A stretch of DNA of 64,000 nucleotides from Thalassia testudinum. Its lineage: Eukaryota > Streptophyta > Magnoliopsida > Alismatales > Hydrocharitaceae. The translations under genes and the position numbers were made by a program. Numbering within the stretch: the first letter of the stretch is position 1; the number at the start of each line of letters is the position of its first letter. The notes beneath the pieces were generated by a model. It had not been told where the DNA came from. It searched no databases and saw only the letters and a list, made by a program, of their open reading frames with translations. Below are positions 33,484 to 45,036 of the stretch, in pieces. The DNA is taken from positions 86,022,001 through 86,086,000 of the forward strand of contig JAZHRO010000063.1 in the NCBI GenBank assembly GCA_037157565.1. Reading direction: 5' to 3'.

Positions 33484-34689
33484 ATAAGTTACTATTAGTG
33501 TGTGAATGTGTGTGTCGGTGAATGGGTGTGTGTGTGTTGCTGTAAGTGAAAAAAAGAGAGAGAGAGAGATAGAGAATACGTGAGAGAGAGAGAGCGACAG
33601 ACAGAGAGGGAGCGGACGGGAGAGATCGGCGGAGAGAGAGAGAGCGCCAGAGAGAGAAAGAGCGGGCGGGAGAGATCGCGAGCGCGGACGATGGCAGCGA
33701 GTTAAGGCGTCTGCTCGCGGTGGCGGACGTCTGACGTCGCGGTGCATGGGAGCGTACTCGCGCAGAGGAGATGAGGAGTCTGCGTCGACCTGCTGCGAGC
33801 GCGGAGGCTCGCGACAGTGCGCGCGGGGCTCTGTGGGTGCTGGCAGGGAGGCGGGAAGGGGCCTGGCCGGCCGCTGCAGAGGCGCGCAGCGACCGGTTGC
33901 GGGCGCAGAGGCGGGCGACAGAGCAGACGAACGGAGGCGGGGAAGGCCTGCAGGCGCGCGCAGAGGGGCTGGGGCGCCTGCAGTTGCTCGCGGAGGCTGT
34001 GGGGGCCGCTGCTGCTGCTGCTTCAAGCTTCAGACCTTGAAGCGGCAGCCATGGCGGGAAGTGCGGGAATGGGAAAAAAATGAAAAAGAGAAGAGCCACC
34101 ACGCCCACCGGCTCTTTGAAGAGCTGGGCGGTGGTGGTCTCACTGTGGTGGTGTGCACCACAGTGAGCTCCTGCCCGCCGGGTGTCTCCTCGAAGGAGGA
34201 CCGGCGTATGGAGGGGAGGACGGTGATGGTGATGAGCTGAAGGTGTTTATTTCTTGCTGCCGCAGCTGCGTATTGCAGCCACGTCCCATCCCTTGTCGCG
34301 AGGAAGAGCTGCGGCTTTATAGAGGAGGAGAGCATGGCGGGGAGGCATGGCAGCAGCAGGGAGAGGCGCTGGAGAGTGGCTGCTGCAGGGAGAGGCGCGG
34401 GAAGGACAGCAGGGAGAGGCGGGGGTGCTGCATGCGGCTGCGGGAGGAAATTCAGCCGCGGGAAGAAGAAGAAAAGGTGAAAATAAAAATAGAGAAGGGA
34501 CTTTTGCAAAGAAACACTTGATAAAAAAAATAATTATGCAAGCCATTTATTCCATTCTCTTCTCCTCTCAATTAAATGCATGCATGAAAGCGTTTTTACA
34601 AATGCGACTATAGGATTATAATATACATAGTTAATGCTAGAAAATAGCATAAGAAGGCGTTCTTATAGGCGTGTTTTGAGGTGTAAACA
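32343..34689 (-). repeat. 5' LTR of E5
   Basis: 2347 bp, nearly identical to 21178-23545. The - strand TATA box TATAAAG is at 34315-34321, twin hairpins at 34096-34167, and microsatellites at about 33020-33590. Confidence 0.95.
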
Positions 34690-34694
34690 CTCAT

Positions 34695-35096
34695 TCACAC
34701 CTAAATGGTCATCCTAAGGCAGGCAGCTTGTGTTTTGTTATTTTTTTTTTATCTACTTATGCACAAAAAAATAAAGGATAAACAACCCACAAAAGAAAAC
34801 CTAGATCTAAAGAAAAGGGAACATGCTCCCGAAAAATTATCCAGCACGGGCCTAAAAGAAAGTCGGGGAACAAACCCCTAAAGTATACCCTAGAACAAGG
34901 GTCTCAAACCAAATGAATGTGCAAGAAAATAAAGAAAAGTAAAGTTCTAAAACCTAAATTCTAGCTACTGAAAATTTGATGGAGATGAAGATAATCACTC
35001 CGGATGTCCTCCTCCCAGTTGGTGACAATAAGGTTCACCAATGTTCAAGCCCTTCCTCGTAGATGCGAAGCTCGATCTCTCCTCCAAGAAGTGGAA
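34695..35096 (-). other. Leader fragment of E3 between E5 and the solo LTR
   Basis: Continues the E3 leader interrupted by E5. No coding signal. The T run near 34740 is low complexity. Confidence 0.65.
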
Positions 35097-35101
35097 ACAA
35101 G

Positions 35102-37767
35102 TGATGGGGACACAATCATGAGCCATAACTAGCTCAATTTAGTTATTATCAAGGAATAAATACCCCTATATAACCGCCAGAGGACTGTAATTCATTGCAT
35201 AATCATTCTGAGAGAAAGATAAGAAAATAAGGTTAAAACAATAATTTTACCATCATATCATGAATGCAGTATAATCACGGGTTTTCCCAAGGGATAATTT
35301 AGGGTCAAATGGCCTTAAATGTCTAACAAGTGGGTTAGAACAAACAGAAAAGGGTTTTCATGTGTTTTTAGAATTAATTGACTTCTGAAACCCTAAAAAT
35401 AGACCCACTTAATTAACTGAGGTTTTGGTTAGGATAAAATTCACCTAAACCCTCTAAAATTCATATAAAAATATTCTCTAGGGTTTGATACCTTTAATTT
35501 GACCATCAGAACCTGTCTCGACCCAAAATAGAGTCTCAGACTAACATTTATCCTAATTGAGATTTTTGTATAAATTACCCAGTCAAACGAGGTCAAAACC
35601 TAAATCTAATTTCACCATTGGATTCCTTGGGTTCAAATTAGGTTTGTATCAAAATTTGGACCCAATCTGAGATTATCTTGACCTAGTTGGCAATTTAGTC
35701 CTATCTGACTCTTTTATTTCACACACATGCCCCTAACTTTTAAAATTATTACAAATAGCCTCCCAACTTTATCATATTCTTCACAAATAGGTCCCCACCA
35801 CACCAAAATTCTATTCCTACAACCCCAACGACCTTCAAATGGGAAGATCTCCCTGATTTCTCGCTCAATCCCTTCCAAACTTGGAAGGGAGATTCCTTAA
35901 GGAGTCCTCTTCCCATTGAATCCGGTCATGAGTCTAAAAGACTTCCCAATCTCTCATGTGAACGCATAAGAGATTCGAGTATCTTTCAAGTTCCTACTCC
36001 GGCAAACATTCCTATCTTGGAAGCTTAGCTTCCAAGCTCAAATCAACCTCCTAAGCCCTATAAAAACACATCCAGGGCACGGCTGTGTTCTTAAGGTTTT
36101 GGGCCAAAACCCTCTTCAAAACTCCACCTTCGGCCCAGCTCCGCCTTAGCTCTGGTGAGCCTCTTCCTCCATCATCTCCGTCCTCCCAACTGCCAACTTG
36201 GGAGCACCAATATCTTTGTCCCTTCGTCCATGCCTAGTGTACCAAAGCCAGGGCTGTCCTCCCCTCTCTTCCTCGTCGTCCACCTCAACGGAGAAGTTCT
36301 CTTCCACAGTGCTGGCCAATCAAAGCCAGCGTCCTCCTTGCCCTTTCATCCCTAACACTAGGTCCTTTAGCTCCCTCTTCCCCTCTACTTCCTCTTCCTT
36401 TCTTCTATCATTCGAGTCGACCTCCGCTACTATCATTCACCCTCATCTCCTCCAGCTCTGACAAAGCTTTGACGACGCCTACACACCGCCACACCACTCA
36501 AAACTTGCCGCTACCACCTCCATCAGTTTCGCTGTGCTCCAATCAACAAAAGCCCACTACCAATTCACCCTATTCGCCACTCTACAACCCCACCGAACTC
36601 CACACTCACCGCACCCACATTTTGAGGTCGTACGACCTCCTTACCCCACCAAACACCACCACACGGCCACCATCACATTTGTCATCGTCCGGCGATGCTA
36701 CTGAGCTGGTTTAACCAGGTCGAAAGATCGTTCTTTGGATTTTAGGTTCAGGACCTTTGTCGCCATTGCCGCAGCTGCTTCAAGTGAGCTTTCATCACGT
36801 TCTTGAGTTCGCAGCTCCAGGCGCTATGCCCAGGTCGTGCGAAACACATCCAAGAAGGATCCCAGGGCACCAATTGAAGGCGTTGTCCTTCGCAGTTGCG
36901 CCAATTTGAGGCATCATCACTGTAGCAACGCACACGAAGAAGTCCCACCTCGGTAGCTGACGAAGCGGCATGCGGACTTAAATTGATTTTGTGCTATAGC
37001 CTGTTCACCTCAATAAGAACAGGGTGAGGTCCCCTCGCACATGCCCACGCACGCCCTCGCCCGCGGCCATGACACACGGGTTTGGGCTTTGAACCGATTA
37101 CCCATATACCCGCTTGATTTAAGAGAGAAGAGGAGGAATAGGAGAGAGAAAGAGAGCAGGGGTTAGGGGGTTTTGCTCTTTGCGACACTTAGTCGCTGGA
37201 GGGATTGCTTCCCTTGCGGTAAGAAGAAAGAAGAGGAGAAGGAAGAAGGTTTGTGTGTGAAGAGAAAGTAGAGAAGGAAGGAAGAGAGAAGAAGAAAAGC
37301 ATAAGAAGAAAGAGAAAGGGAAGAAGCCAAGGAAAGAAGAAGAAGAACAGTGCTAGGGAAATACTATAGCATTTGATGGTTAAGACGTCTAATCCTACCA
37401 GCAAACGTTTGGTTTGAGGCTTGATACTTAGAATTACTGTTGAGATATTGAATGCTTGATATATATGCTTAAAGAATAATTGGTGATTAAATCACCATCA
37501 TTTTAGCTTCTCTACCTTTTTATTGCCTCAAAACATATGAGAATTCATTAAATATCTAAAGTGACAGATTAGTATTTAGTGAATATCATTTTGTGGTTTG
37601 AATTCTTGTGCTCATTTACATTATCAAGATTAGTGTGTGAATTCCTATTTGCTCCCTATGTTCGATCTCGTACTTTCATTCGAGTTATAAATTTTATTTG
37701 TTTTTCGCACTAATTCGATCTATACTACAACATGATGATTTTAAAACCCATTTTAGAGCGACTAACA
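35102..37767 (+). repeat. Solo LTR of the LTR-B family inserted in the E3 leader
   Basis: TGATGGGGACACAATCATGA...GCGACTAACA, flanked by the perfect TSD ACAAG (35097-35101 and 37768-37772). There is no PPT before it and no PBS directly after it, as expected for a product of LTR-LTR recombination. TATAAAA at 36059-36065 is preceded by CTTGGAAGC / GCTTCCAAG and CCCTTCCAA / TTGGAAGGG. The purine-rich tract lies near 37200-37350. Short ORFs inside are not called. Confidence 0.9.
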
Positions 37768-37917
37768 ACAAGGTCCACCACAGTGTTGCTGAGGCCAGTG
37801 CGACAACTCGTATGTAATATGCGTACCTCGCACCAAATCAGATAGAACAGATTAAATATGTCTCAAATAAAATGTGAACAAATAAATGGATAAATGCAAG
37901 TTTAGCAAGCCTGTTGC

Positions 37918-37935
37918 CTCCCGACAATGGCGCCA
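37918..37935 (-). promoter_or_regulatory. tRNA-Asp-type primer-binding site (E3)
   Basis: On the - strand TGGCGCCATTGTCGGGAG, three mismatches to consensus, two bases after the LTR end at 37938. The segment 37773-37917 is the start of the E3 leader. Confidence 0.8.
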
Positions 37936-37937
37936 TT

Positions 37938-39803
37938 TGACAAGTTGATTCTTGCTTAACAAGATGATAGTTAAAATGATTTCTCATTGTATTTCTATGT
38001 GGTGGACAATTGACTAATCAAAGTATTAAATTGAAATTAATCACTCACAAAAGAGTGGGTCGTATCCACAGGGAGGCAATGTCTATTACAAACTTGCGCG
38101 AATCAAAAATAGATGTTCATGATTAATTTCATAAATAAACCGAATCAAAATCGCCTTTCAAATGAGAAAATAAGGTATGACCATAATGATATTGCATTTT
38201 TGTTGAAAGTTAAGGGTGTTCTCCTAAATGTTCCATAATATTTAATTAATAAAATTTAAAATCAAATTGTGGCAATGGCATTGAATGTAATAAGAAATGA
38301 AACCCCAAACAGAGGATTTCTTCGTGGCGTTGCTGCATGCGAAGGAGGCCACGACTGGAGGCGAGGTTCGCGATGGAGGATAAGTCGGTCGAGGGCTTCT
38401 CGATGACGGTCGTGGCACAATGAATGGTGGCCAACGGCAGTCGGAGTTTTCACCGGTGAGGAGGAAGCTGCTAGCAGTGGCGGGTGTGTGCAAACTGCTG
38501 GAGGGCTTGCTACGGGCGTGGGCGAGTTCTTGAGGGCGAGGTGACGTCGATAACGTCGACCGAACGGAGTTTCATGGTTGAATGAGGCAACTGCGTGTGG
38601 AGATGGACAGCCGATGTTGGGTTCTTCTTAGAGAAGAAGAACAGTGTTGAAGCAAAGAGGCGCGAGGAGGGTGGCATGCACGGGCGTGTTGCTGTGCATG
38701 CGTGGGAGGCGTTGGTGCGCTGGTGGCTGCTGCACATGGAGGCGCACAAGCGAGGAGAGTGCCGTGCGAGAGGAGCTAGCGAAGGACGCACGGATGTGCT
38801 ACTGGCCACTGGTGGGAACGCGGAGAGGCGCACGTGGGGGGATTGCTGGCGACAGATAGGCGAGGAGAAGGCACGGTGAGGGGAGCTTGCGCACGGAGGT
38901 CACACGTGGTTGAAGCAGAGGGTGCGCTAGGGGCGTGCGCATGTGGTGGTGGTATGGGGACTACCTGTGCTGCTACTGCAGGTGTGGCATTCCTGCTGCA
39001 ACTGGGCGAGCTCTCAACGAGCTTGGGTTGTGGGCAGAGCGCGTGGAGAAGGGCTGCTTGTGGCAGGGAGTTCCTGGCGATGGTTAAGGAGCGGTGATGG
39101 TGTTGGTGGTATTGTTGTTGCAGGTGAGGCGAGGGGATGAAGTATGGGTTCTCTAGAGGTGAAAGAGAAACACAGGAAGAGGAAAAAGAAGAAGAAGATG
39201 ATGGATATGCTGTTGGTGGTGGTTCCAGGAGATAAAAAGGGTAGCAAGTCGTGCATCAGTAGATGCACTCAAGGTAGGTGAGTTTCAAGGAGCTCGTGCA
39301 CGGTGGTGGTCAAGTCCATCCTCTTGGCGCAGTGATCTGTCACCTCGTTGACCCACGGTATGACCGAGCTTGGCCGTGGAGGCCCACGATGGTGGAATGC
39401 TGCACAGTTGTGGAATAGGATGATGGCCTCCCAAAGCTTGGTGGTCTATTGCTCTTGTTATAGTGGTTGGATGGATTTGAAACCAATTGGAGGGGGAGGA
39501 GCATCATGGCCATTAAGGTCAGATCCTCTCATCCTGGCTGCTTCAATGGCCACCTTCAATGGCATCCTCCCTCGTAACGTTAGCCACCAGCATGCATCAA
39601 TAAACAAATACTATTGGCAAATTTATGTCTGAACCTACAAAGTTTACTAAATGAGTATTATTCCTAACAATGCATGTGAAATGCATACAAGCCAACTTAT
39701 ATTCTAACTTATTTACATACTAATGCATACTATCTAAATGAATGTGTTACCTTAATGTTTAGGCATTTACATATTTAATTAGCTCACAAATATGAGCTTA
39801 TCA
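37938..39803 (-). repeat. 5' LTR of E3
   Basis: On the - strand TGATAAGCTCATATTTGTGA...AACTTGTCA; 1866 bp. Followed on the + side by the TSD copy GAGCC (39804-39808). Many substitutions separate it from 15328-17176. ORFs in 38242-39632 are not conserved between the two LTRs and are not called. Confidence 0.9.
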
Positions 39804-39808
39804 GAGCC

Positions 39809-42316
39809 CTATTCAAGTGGTACCAAAGAAGGTCGGGCTCACTATGGTCACAAATGACTAGGGCGAATCCATCCCCACCTGCACAACCACCACGTGGCGG
39901 GTGTGCATTGACTATCGGAAGCTTAATGAGGCTACTAAAAAGGACCATTTTCCCTGCCATTCATTGACCATATTCTCGAATGATTGGTAGGGCGGAAATA
40001 TTTTTGCTTCCTAGATGGATATTCAGGATATAATCAGGATGCTATTGCACCAGAGGACCAAGAGAAGACCACATTCACTTGCCCATATGGCACGTTTGCA
40101 TTCCATCGTATGCCATTCTGATTATGCAACGCACCTGCTACCTTTTAGCGTTGCATGTTAGCCATCTTCTTAGAGATGGTGGGTGAATATTTGGAGGTCT
40201 TTATGGATGATTTCTCTGTTTTTAAAGACTCATTCGACCATTACCTTAGTAACCTAGAGAAAATCCTGAAACAATATATCGAGGTCAACCTGGTTTTAAG
40301 CTGGGAAAAGAGCCATTTTATGGTTCAGGAAGGGATTGTCCTCGGTCATATCATCTCACATAGGGGCATAGAAGTTGACCGAGCTAAGGTTGATTTAATT
40401 TCCAAACTTCCACCTCCAAGCTCGGTCAAGCAAATCAGCTCCTTCCTAGGACACGTTGGCTTCTATAGAAGGTTTATAAAAGATTTTTCCAAACTATCCA
40501 AGCCCTTAACTGACTTTCTAGCCAACGATGTGCTCTTTGACATGACACCTGATTGCATCAAGGCCTACACTACCCTTAGGGATACAGTCTCGACTGCACC
40601 CATTTTACAACCCCTAGACTAGTCCCAAGACTTTGAGATAATGTGTAGTGCATCAGACTTTGCTATTGGAGCAATCCTAAGACAAAGACGAGAGAAGAAA
40701 CCCGTGGTGATCTACTATTTGAGCAAAACTTTAGATGAGGCTCAACGGAATTATACTGTCACGGAAAAAGACTACTCGCCAAAGTTTTTGATTAGAAAAG
40801 TTCATATCATACCTTCTAGGATCCCACATGACTATTTACATTGACCACTCGGCTATTCGACATTTGTTAGCCAAAAAAATGATAAGCCTAGGCTAATCAG
40901 ATGGGTCCTGCTCTTGCAGGAGTTTGACCTGGAAATACGTGACAAAGTTGGATGCAAGAATGTTGTAGCTAACCACTTATCCAGACTTCACCCGGAACAC
41001 ATTGGACCCTCATTACCCTTAACTAGCACATTTCCTGATGAACAACTTCTAGCCGTGCATGGAAGGAGTCTACCCTGGTATGCGAACTTAGTAAATTATT
41101 TAGTGGTAGGGCAGACTCCACACGGTTGGTCTAGACAGAAGCAAGATAAGTTCTTGGTTGAGGCCAAGCATTATTTTTGGGATGATCCTATGTTGTTTAC
41201 ACTTTGTGATGACCAAATAATTAGGAGGTGTATTCTTGAAGAGGAAGTTCAAAGTGTGCTATCCTTCTATCATGTCCAAGGCTGCAGTGGCCACTTCTCT
41301 AGGAAGCAAATGGTTGCAAAAGTTTTGCAGTACGATTTTTACTAGCCATCACTATTCAAGGATGCACATTACTTTGCGAAAACTTGTACTAGGTGCCTGA
41401 CCTTAGAGAATATGACCAGGAAAGATATGATGCCTCTACAATCCATTCTGATCATCGAAATTTTTGAAGTCTGGGGCATCGATTTCATGGGTCCCTTCCC
41501 ACCATCAAACGACTTTGAGTATATCCTAGTCTCAGTGAACTACATCTCGAAATGGATCGAAGGCGTACCTATCCAAAAATGTGACCACAAGGCTGTCATG
41601 GACTTTGTTAAGAAAATTATCTTTTCTTGATTTGGGATACCTAAGGCCATGATAAGCGATGGTGGGAGTCACTTCACTAATGCCCAGTTTCGTGCCTTAA
41701 GAAATGCAGGGTCACACACCACATTTCCACCTCGTACCACTTGCAGACGAATGGGCAAACTGAGGTCTCAAATAGGCATATTAAGAATATTCTGCAAAAG
41801 ACTATGAGACCTGACTGGAAGGATTGGTCCACACGATTGGATGATGCCCTTTGGGCATACAGGACCGCTTTTAAGATCCCAATAGGCATGTCACCATATC
41901 GATTGGTCTTTAACAAAGCTTGCACCATTCGGTTGAGTTGGAGCATGTGCATACTGGGTTGTTAAGCAGTGCAATATGGATTCCCAGATGGCCAACACTC
42001 AAAGGAAGCTCCAACTCTTCGAGCTCGAGGAAATACGTCGAGACGCTTACGAGAACAATCGACTTTATAAGGAGAAGATGAAAGCCGTCCATGACAAGCA
42101 CATTAATAAGAAAACCTTCAAGTCAAATCAGCAAGTCTAGCTGTTCGATGCAAGACTTAAGTTTTTTTCGGGGAAACTAAGATCTAAGTGGATAGGATCA
42201 TATCAAGTGGTCAGACCTTATCCCAATGGGGTGGTAGAAATTGCTAATCCCAAGACTGGGCAAACCTTTACTGTTAATGGCCAATGATTGAAGTACTTTC
42301 TTCCCAGATTCTCCTG
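39809..42316 (+). pseudogene. pol: Athila pol, RT to integrase, broken (E4)
   Basis: Continues E4 pol after the E3 insertion. RT: PIQVVPKK, CIDYRKLNEATKKDHF, then frameshifts; 40155-40622 is open with FMDDF and GHVGFYRRFIKDF. RNase H reads MCSASDFA where E5 has MCDASD, so the first catalytic Asp is lost; TEKD follows before a frameshift. Integrase: zinc-binding region near 41260-41400, core Asp in WGIDFMGPF (about 41475), Asp in ISDGGSHF (about 41655), Glu in GQTEVSNR (about 41760), and C-terminal [16 protein letters not shown] (about 42185). At least ten stops or frameshifts are present. Confidence 0.85.
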
Positions 42317-42387
42317 AAGGAAGTTGTAACCCTCATTAAGAGTTGAACTAGAACTTCGCCCAGCTAGAGGCAATAAACTCAGCACTT

Positions 42388-42406
42388 CCTAGGAGGCAAC
42401 CAGAGG
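42388..42406 (+). promoter_or_regulatory. SL-A stem-loop after pol (E4)
   Basis: CCT/AGG outer and GG/CC inner stem around AGGCAA, imperfect. Same position relative to the pol end as in E2, E5 and E8. Confidence 0.4.
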
Positions 42407-42479
42407 TTTCAAGCTGACCAGATACACGATTACAACACAGGTGATTTCTTTCTTTGCCATCTTGCTTACATTTAAATTC

Positions 42480-42517
42480 CAATGAGGACATTGTCTAAGA
42501 TAGGCATAGGGGGGTGG
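42480..42517 (+). promoter_or_regulatory. SL-B hairpin plus internal purine tract (E4)
   Basis: Stem CAATG / CATTG, loop AGGA (42480-42493), then AGGCATAGGGGGGTGG (42502-42517). Confidence 0.6.
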
Positions 42518-43704
42518 TAATTCTCATGATCTGAGTACAAAAATTGTTAGCTTGAACTAATTTTTTATTTCTTTTTATTTAAAAAAATATAGGAAAAGAA
42601 AACTTAGGTATTAGAAGCTTGTCAACTTTAGGAAATGATACGTTAAGGACGTCAACGCGTAGATTGTTCAGGTCTTCAGACTTAATCAATCTGGGTGTCC
42701 ACTAAAATGTGGACTTGGTCTCGAGTCCTCACCACCTTAATGTATATTAATCTGGTCAATAAAGCAGGGTGATAAGTATACGACTTACCAACCCACCCTC
42801 TAATTTGGGAGAATTTTTAGTCTAAGCATCTACACATGTTTTGCACTGACTCACTTATCGGCGGTTCTAACGAAAATTGGGTAGCTAATGAACCATCTAG
42901 GGTGGTATGGTTGGCAAGTTGTCGTGGATAACATCCCATTAGCCGGTTGTCTAGAGCCCAACCACAGGACCATTGTCATTCACTACTGCCTTTTGGTAAA
43001 TCTTAGATCAAGAAAGCCACCTAATTAAAAAAGAGAGAGAGAGAAATAAGAAAATAGAAAAGGAAAAAAGAAAAAAAAGAAATAAGCCATACTTCACCGC
43101 GCTAGTATGGCTGGCAAGTTGTTGTGGGTTACAGCCCATTGGTCGGTTGTCCAGATCCCAGCTCATAAAATGCACAAGAATTCCAAAACATTTAAGGAAG
43201 AAGCAAGGAAGTAGTATAATCCAGGGAGATATACATTGAGTTCGCCCTTGTGTTATCCCCACAAAAATAAAAAGTAGGGAGAGAGCTACCGATCAAATAG
43301 ATACACCTTTAAGCAACATTTTCTCTTTCAGGTCACTTAGGGGCGTAGAAACCCGAAGTCCGTTTTAATTGTCGTTGAGTGAGTTTATCACTTTCACAAT
43401 AAGATGCTTAGTATTAAGAGTCCTTTTCGAGTCTTGGGTGGATTAGGTAGTCATAAAAAGTTACCCCGAAATCCTCAACACCAAAAATCCAAAAAAATTA
43501 CAAAAGATGAAAAAGAAAAAAAATATGTATTTGCTTCTATATAGAATAAGGTGAGGACTTGGGCAATCAGCATTTTGGCAGGCAACCTGGGCACTGTTGA
43601 GTCTCTACAAGCTAGGTTCTTAGTAGAAATTTCCTCCTGTCGACAAGCAACTTCTACCTAACTAATCAATTCCTAGTTTTATTTTGTAAACAGCATTTAG
43701 GTTA
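42518..43704 (+). other. Noncoding 3' module of E4 with a two-copy repeat
   Basis: No supported gene. A unit of about 58 bp, GTATGGYTGGCAAGTTGT followed by GTGG, CCCATT, CGGTTGTC and CCCA, occurs at about 42905-42963 and 43107-43164. A single copy lies at 51585-51640 on the - strand in the E7-side module. It replaces the CCATGGGY triple repeat of E2, E3 and E8. Confidence 0.6.
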
Positions 43705-43743
43705 AACCTTGCCAAGGACTAGCAAGGGTTGGGAATGGGGTTA
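43705..43743 (+). promoter_or_regulatory. SL-C hairpin and 3' polypurine tract (E4)
   Basis: Stem AACCTTGC with GCAAGGGTT (one bulged G; 43705-43712 and 43722-43730), then GGGAATGGGGTTA directly before the LTR. Relative to the TTTTGC / GCAAAA stem of the others, both arms changed together. Confidence 0.6.
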
Positions 43744-45036
43744 TGATGACTCTACAATTATCAGTGTTAATATTATTAATTAGAGTCAATTTCGAGGGTA
43801 CTTGTGCAATAACGAAATATTATAATGGGCATGGGAGCATTGAAAACATATTGCGTGATCTTTGCGTTTAAGTTGCTTAAAATCAATGTTTAATGACCTT
43901 GTGTACAAGTCCATATTAAAACAGGTCTCAGATGAGCAATCGGACCGTACGGATGAGTCCAGATCTACAAACGAAGTCCAATGAACCTAAAATCACCTCG
44001 ATCCGACCTCCGTAGCTCCCACAACAAGCCCGAGAAGTTCTGGCCTTTGATCTACTGATCAACAGCCTAAATCCGGCCATGTGTCACCATCCACGTGCCT
44101 CACCACCTCTCTCTCTCTCTAACGCTTCATCAAGCAATGTAAGCCATCTGATCTAAGATCGAACGGTTGAGGAGCCGTGGGCACACACACAAAAGTGGAT
44201 CAAGTTGTAGCCTTGGTGCAACGGTTGCACCTCCATCCGGCATCCACCAAATGCAAGTTCAAGCCTCCCCTCCCCTCAATTTTGAATTGAGGCATGGTAA
44301 GGAGCAGCAGTGGCAGCACGTGCGCATGTGCACCCATGCGCGGAAGGAGCGCTTCCCAGCACAGCGCGCTCCAGCGCATGCACGCGTGACATGCCATGTG
44401 GGGCATGCGGGCCAGCACACGTGTTGAAGGCTGCGGGCGCAAGGGCGGAGGCTACGACAAAGCATGCGGTGGGTTTTCAGCGATGCTTTGAATGTCGCTG
44501 TTGACCCGAGGATGAATTTTAGCCCTTTTGACCACTATAAAAAGGGACCTACCCCCCTCATTTGCATGCATCTTCTACCCAAGAGTTTCCACCACTTTAT
44601 AGAGCTCCCAAGCAAGGTTATGAAGACGCTGAACCATCGACGGAACTCCCTCCATCACTGTGGCTGTCTCAACGCCATCCATTACCTCGCATTTAGTTTT
44701 AACTGTTGATAGTTGTAGTTCATCTCTTTTATTTAAGCGTTCATCTATATTGTGTTGATCATAACATTTGATAGTCAATAGATCTTTGATATATTATTCT
44801 CATATGTTTATCATGGATTTCTAACCTTTTATCTCTCTCCCTTTCTCTCTTTCTCCCTATCTCTCTCTCTCTCTTCCTCTCTGGTTTGCAAGCGTACAAA
44901 TCAACATATATTTGTGACATATAAGAGAATATCTAATCCGATTCCACGCCTCCCTATGTTCGACACTCGAACTCACGTCCAATAACTTTTATTTAAAATT
45001 GACGTCATAAAACATGCTACAATGAGTGACTTAACA
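43744..45036 (+). repeat. 3' LTR of E4
   Basis: TGATGACTCTACAATTATCA...GTGACTTAACA, about 1.29 kb. TATAAAA at 44536-44542. A CT-rich block at about 44830-44885 precedes the CGCCTCCCTATGTTCGACAC stretch. The 3' end is set by comparison with the E4 5' LTR remnant and other LTR ends (moderate certainty). ORFs within 44167-44709 are not called. Confidence 0.7.

Larger units (their letters stand above)
21178..34689 (-). mobile_element. E5: complete, recent Athila element inserted in E3
   Basis: 13,512 bp bounded by TSD CTCAT (21173-21177 and 34690-34694). Order on the - strand: 5' LTR (34689-32343), PBS, leader, gag, pol, 3' module, PPT, 3' LTR (23545-21178). Outside the AT microsatellite I count about seven substitutions between the LTRs over some 1.9 kb, so insertion was recent. 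All enzyme domains and catalytic residues are present; only two in-frame UGA codons interrupt coding. Confidence 0.95.
15328..39803 (-). mobile_element. E3: non-autonomous Athila-type element inserted in E4 pol
   Basis: Two LTRs of 1849 and 1866 bp flank an internal region on the - strand. The 5-bp TSD GAGCC is at 15323-15327 and 39804-39808. PBS lies inside the right LTR and PPT inside the left LTR, fixing orientation. Its own internal sequence is only about 4.5 kb (17177-21177, 34695-35101, 37773-37937); the rest is E5 and a solo LTR. It encodes the acidic ORF, not gag-pol. The LTRs are clearly diverged, so it is older than E5. Confidence 0.9.
12480..45036 (+). mobile_element. E4: old, degenerate Athila element, interrupted by E3
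   Basis: The + strand parts are a 5' LTR remnant (12480-12940), gag remnant, protease and the start of RT to 15327; then, after E3 (15328-39803 plus the TSD copy to 39808), the rest of pol, the noncoding module, PPT and 3' LTR (43744-45036). The pol reading continues directly across the E3 insertion. The 5' LTR start, PBS, leader and N-terminal gag are deleted. Many stops and frameshifts mark it as ancient. Confidence 0.8.

Noticed and set aside
35102..37767. This LTR as the 5' LTR of a further full element
   Set aside because: It has matching TSDs on both sides and no PBS-internal sequence after it, so it is a solo LTR.
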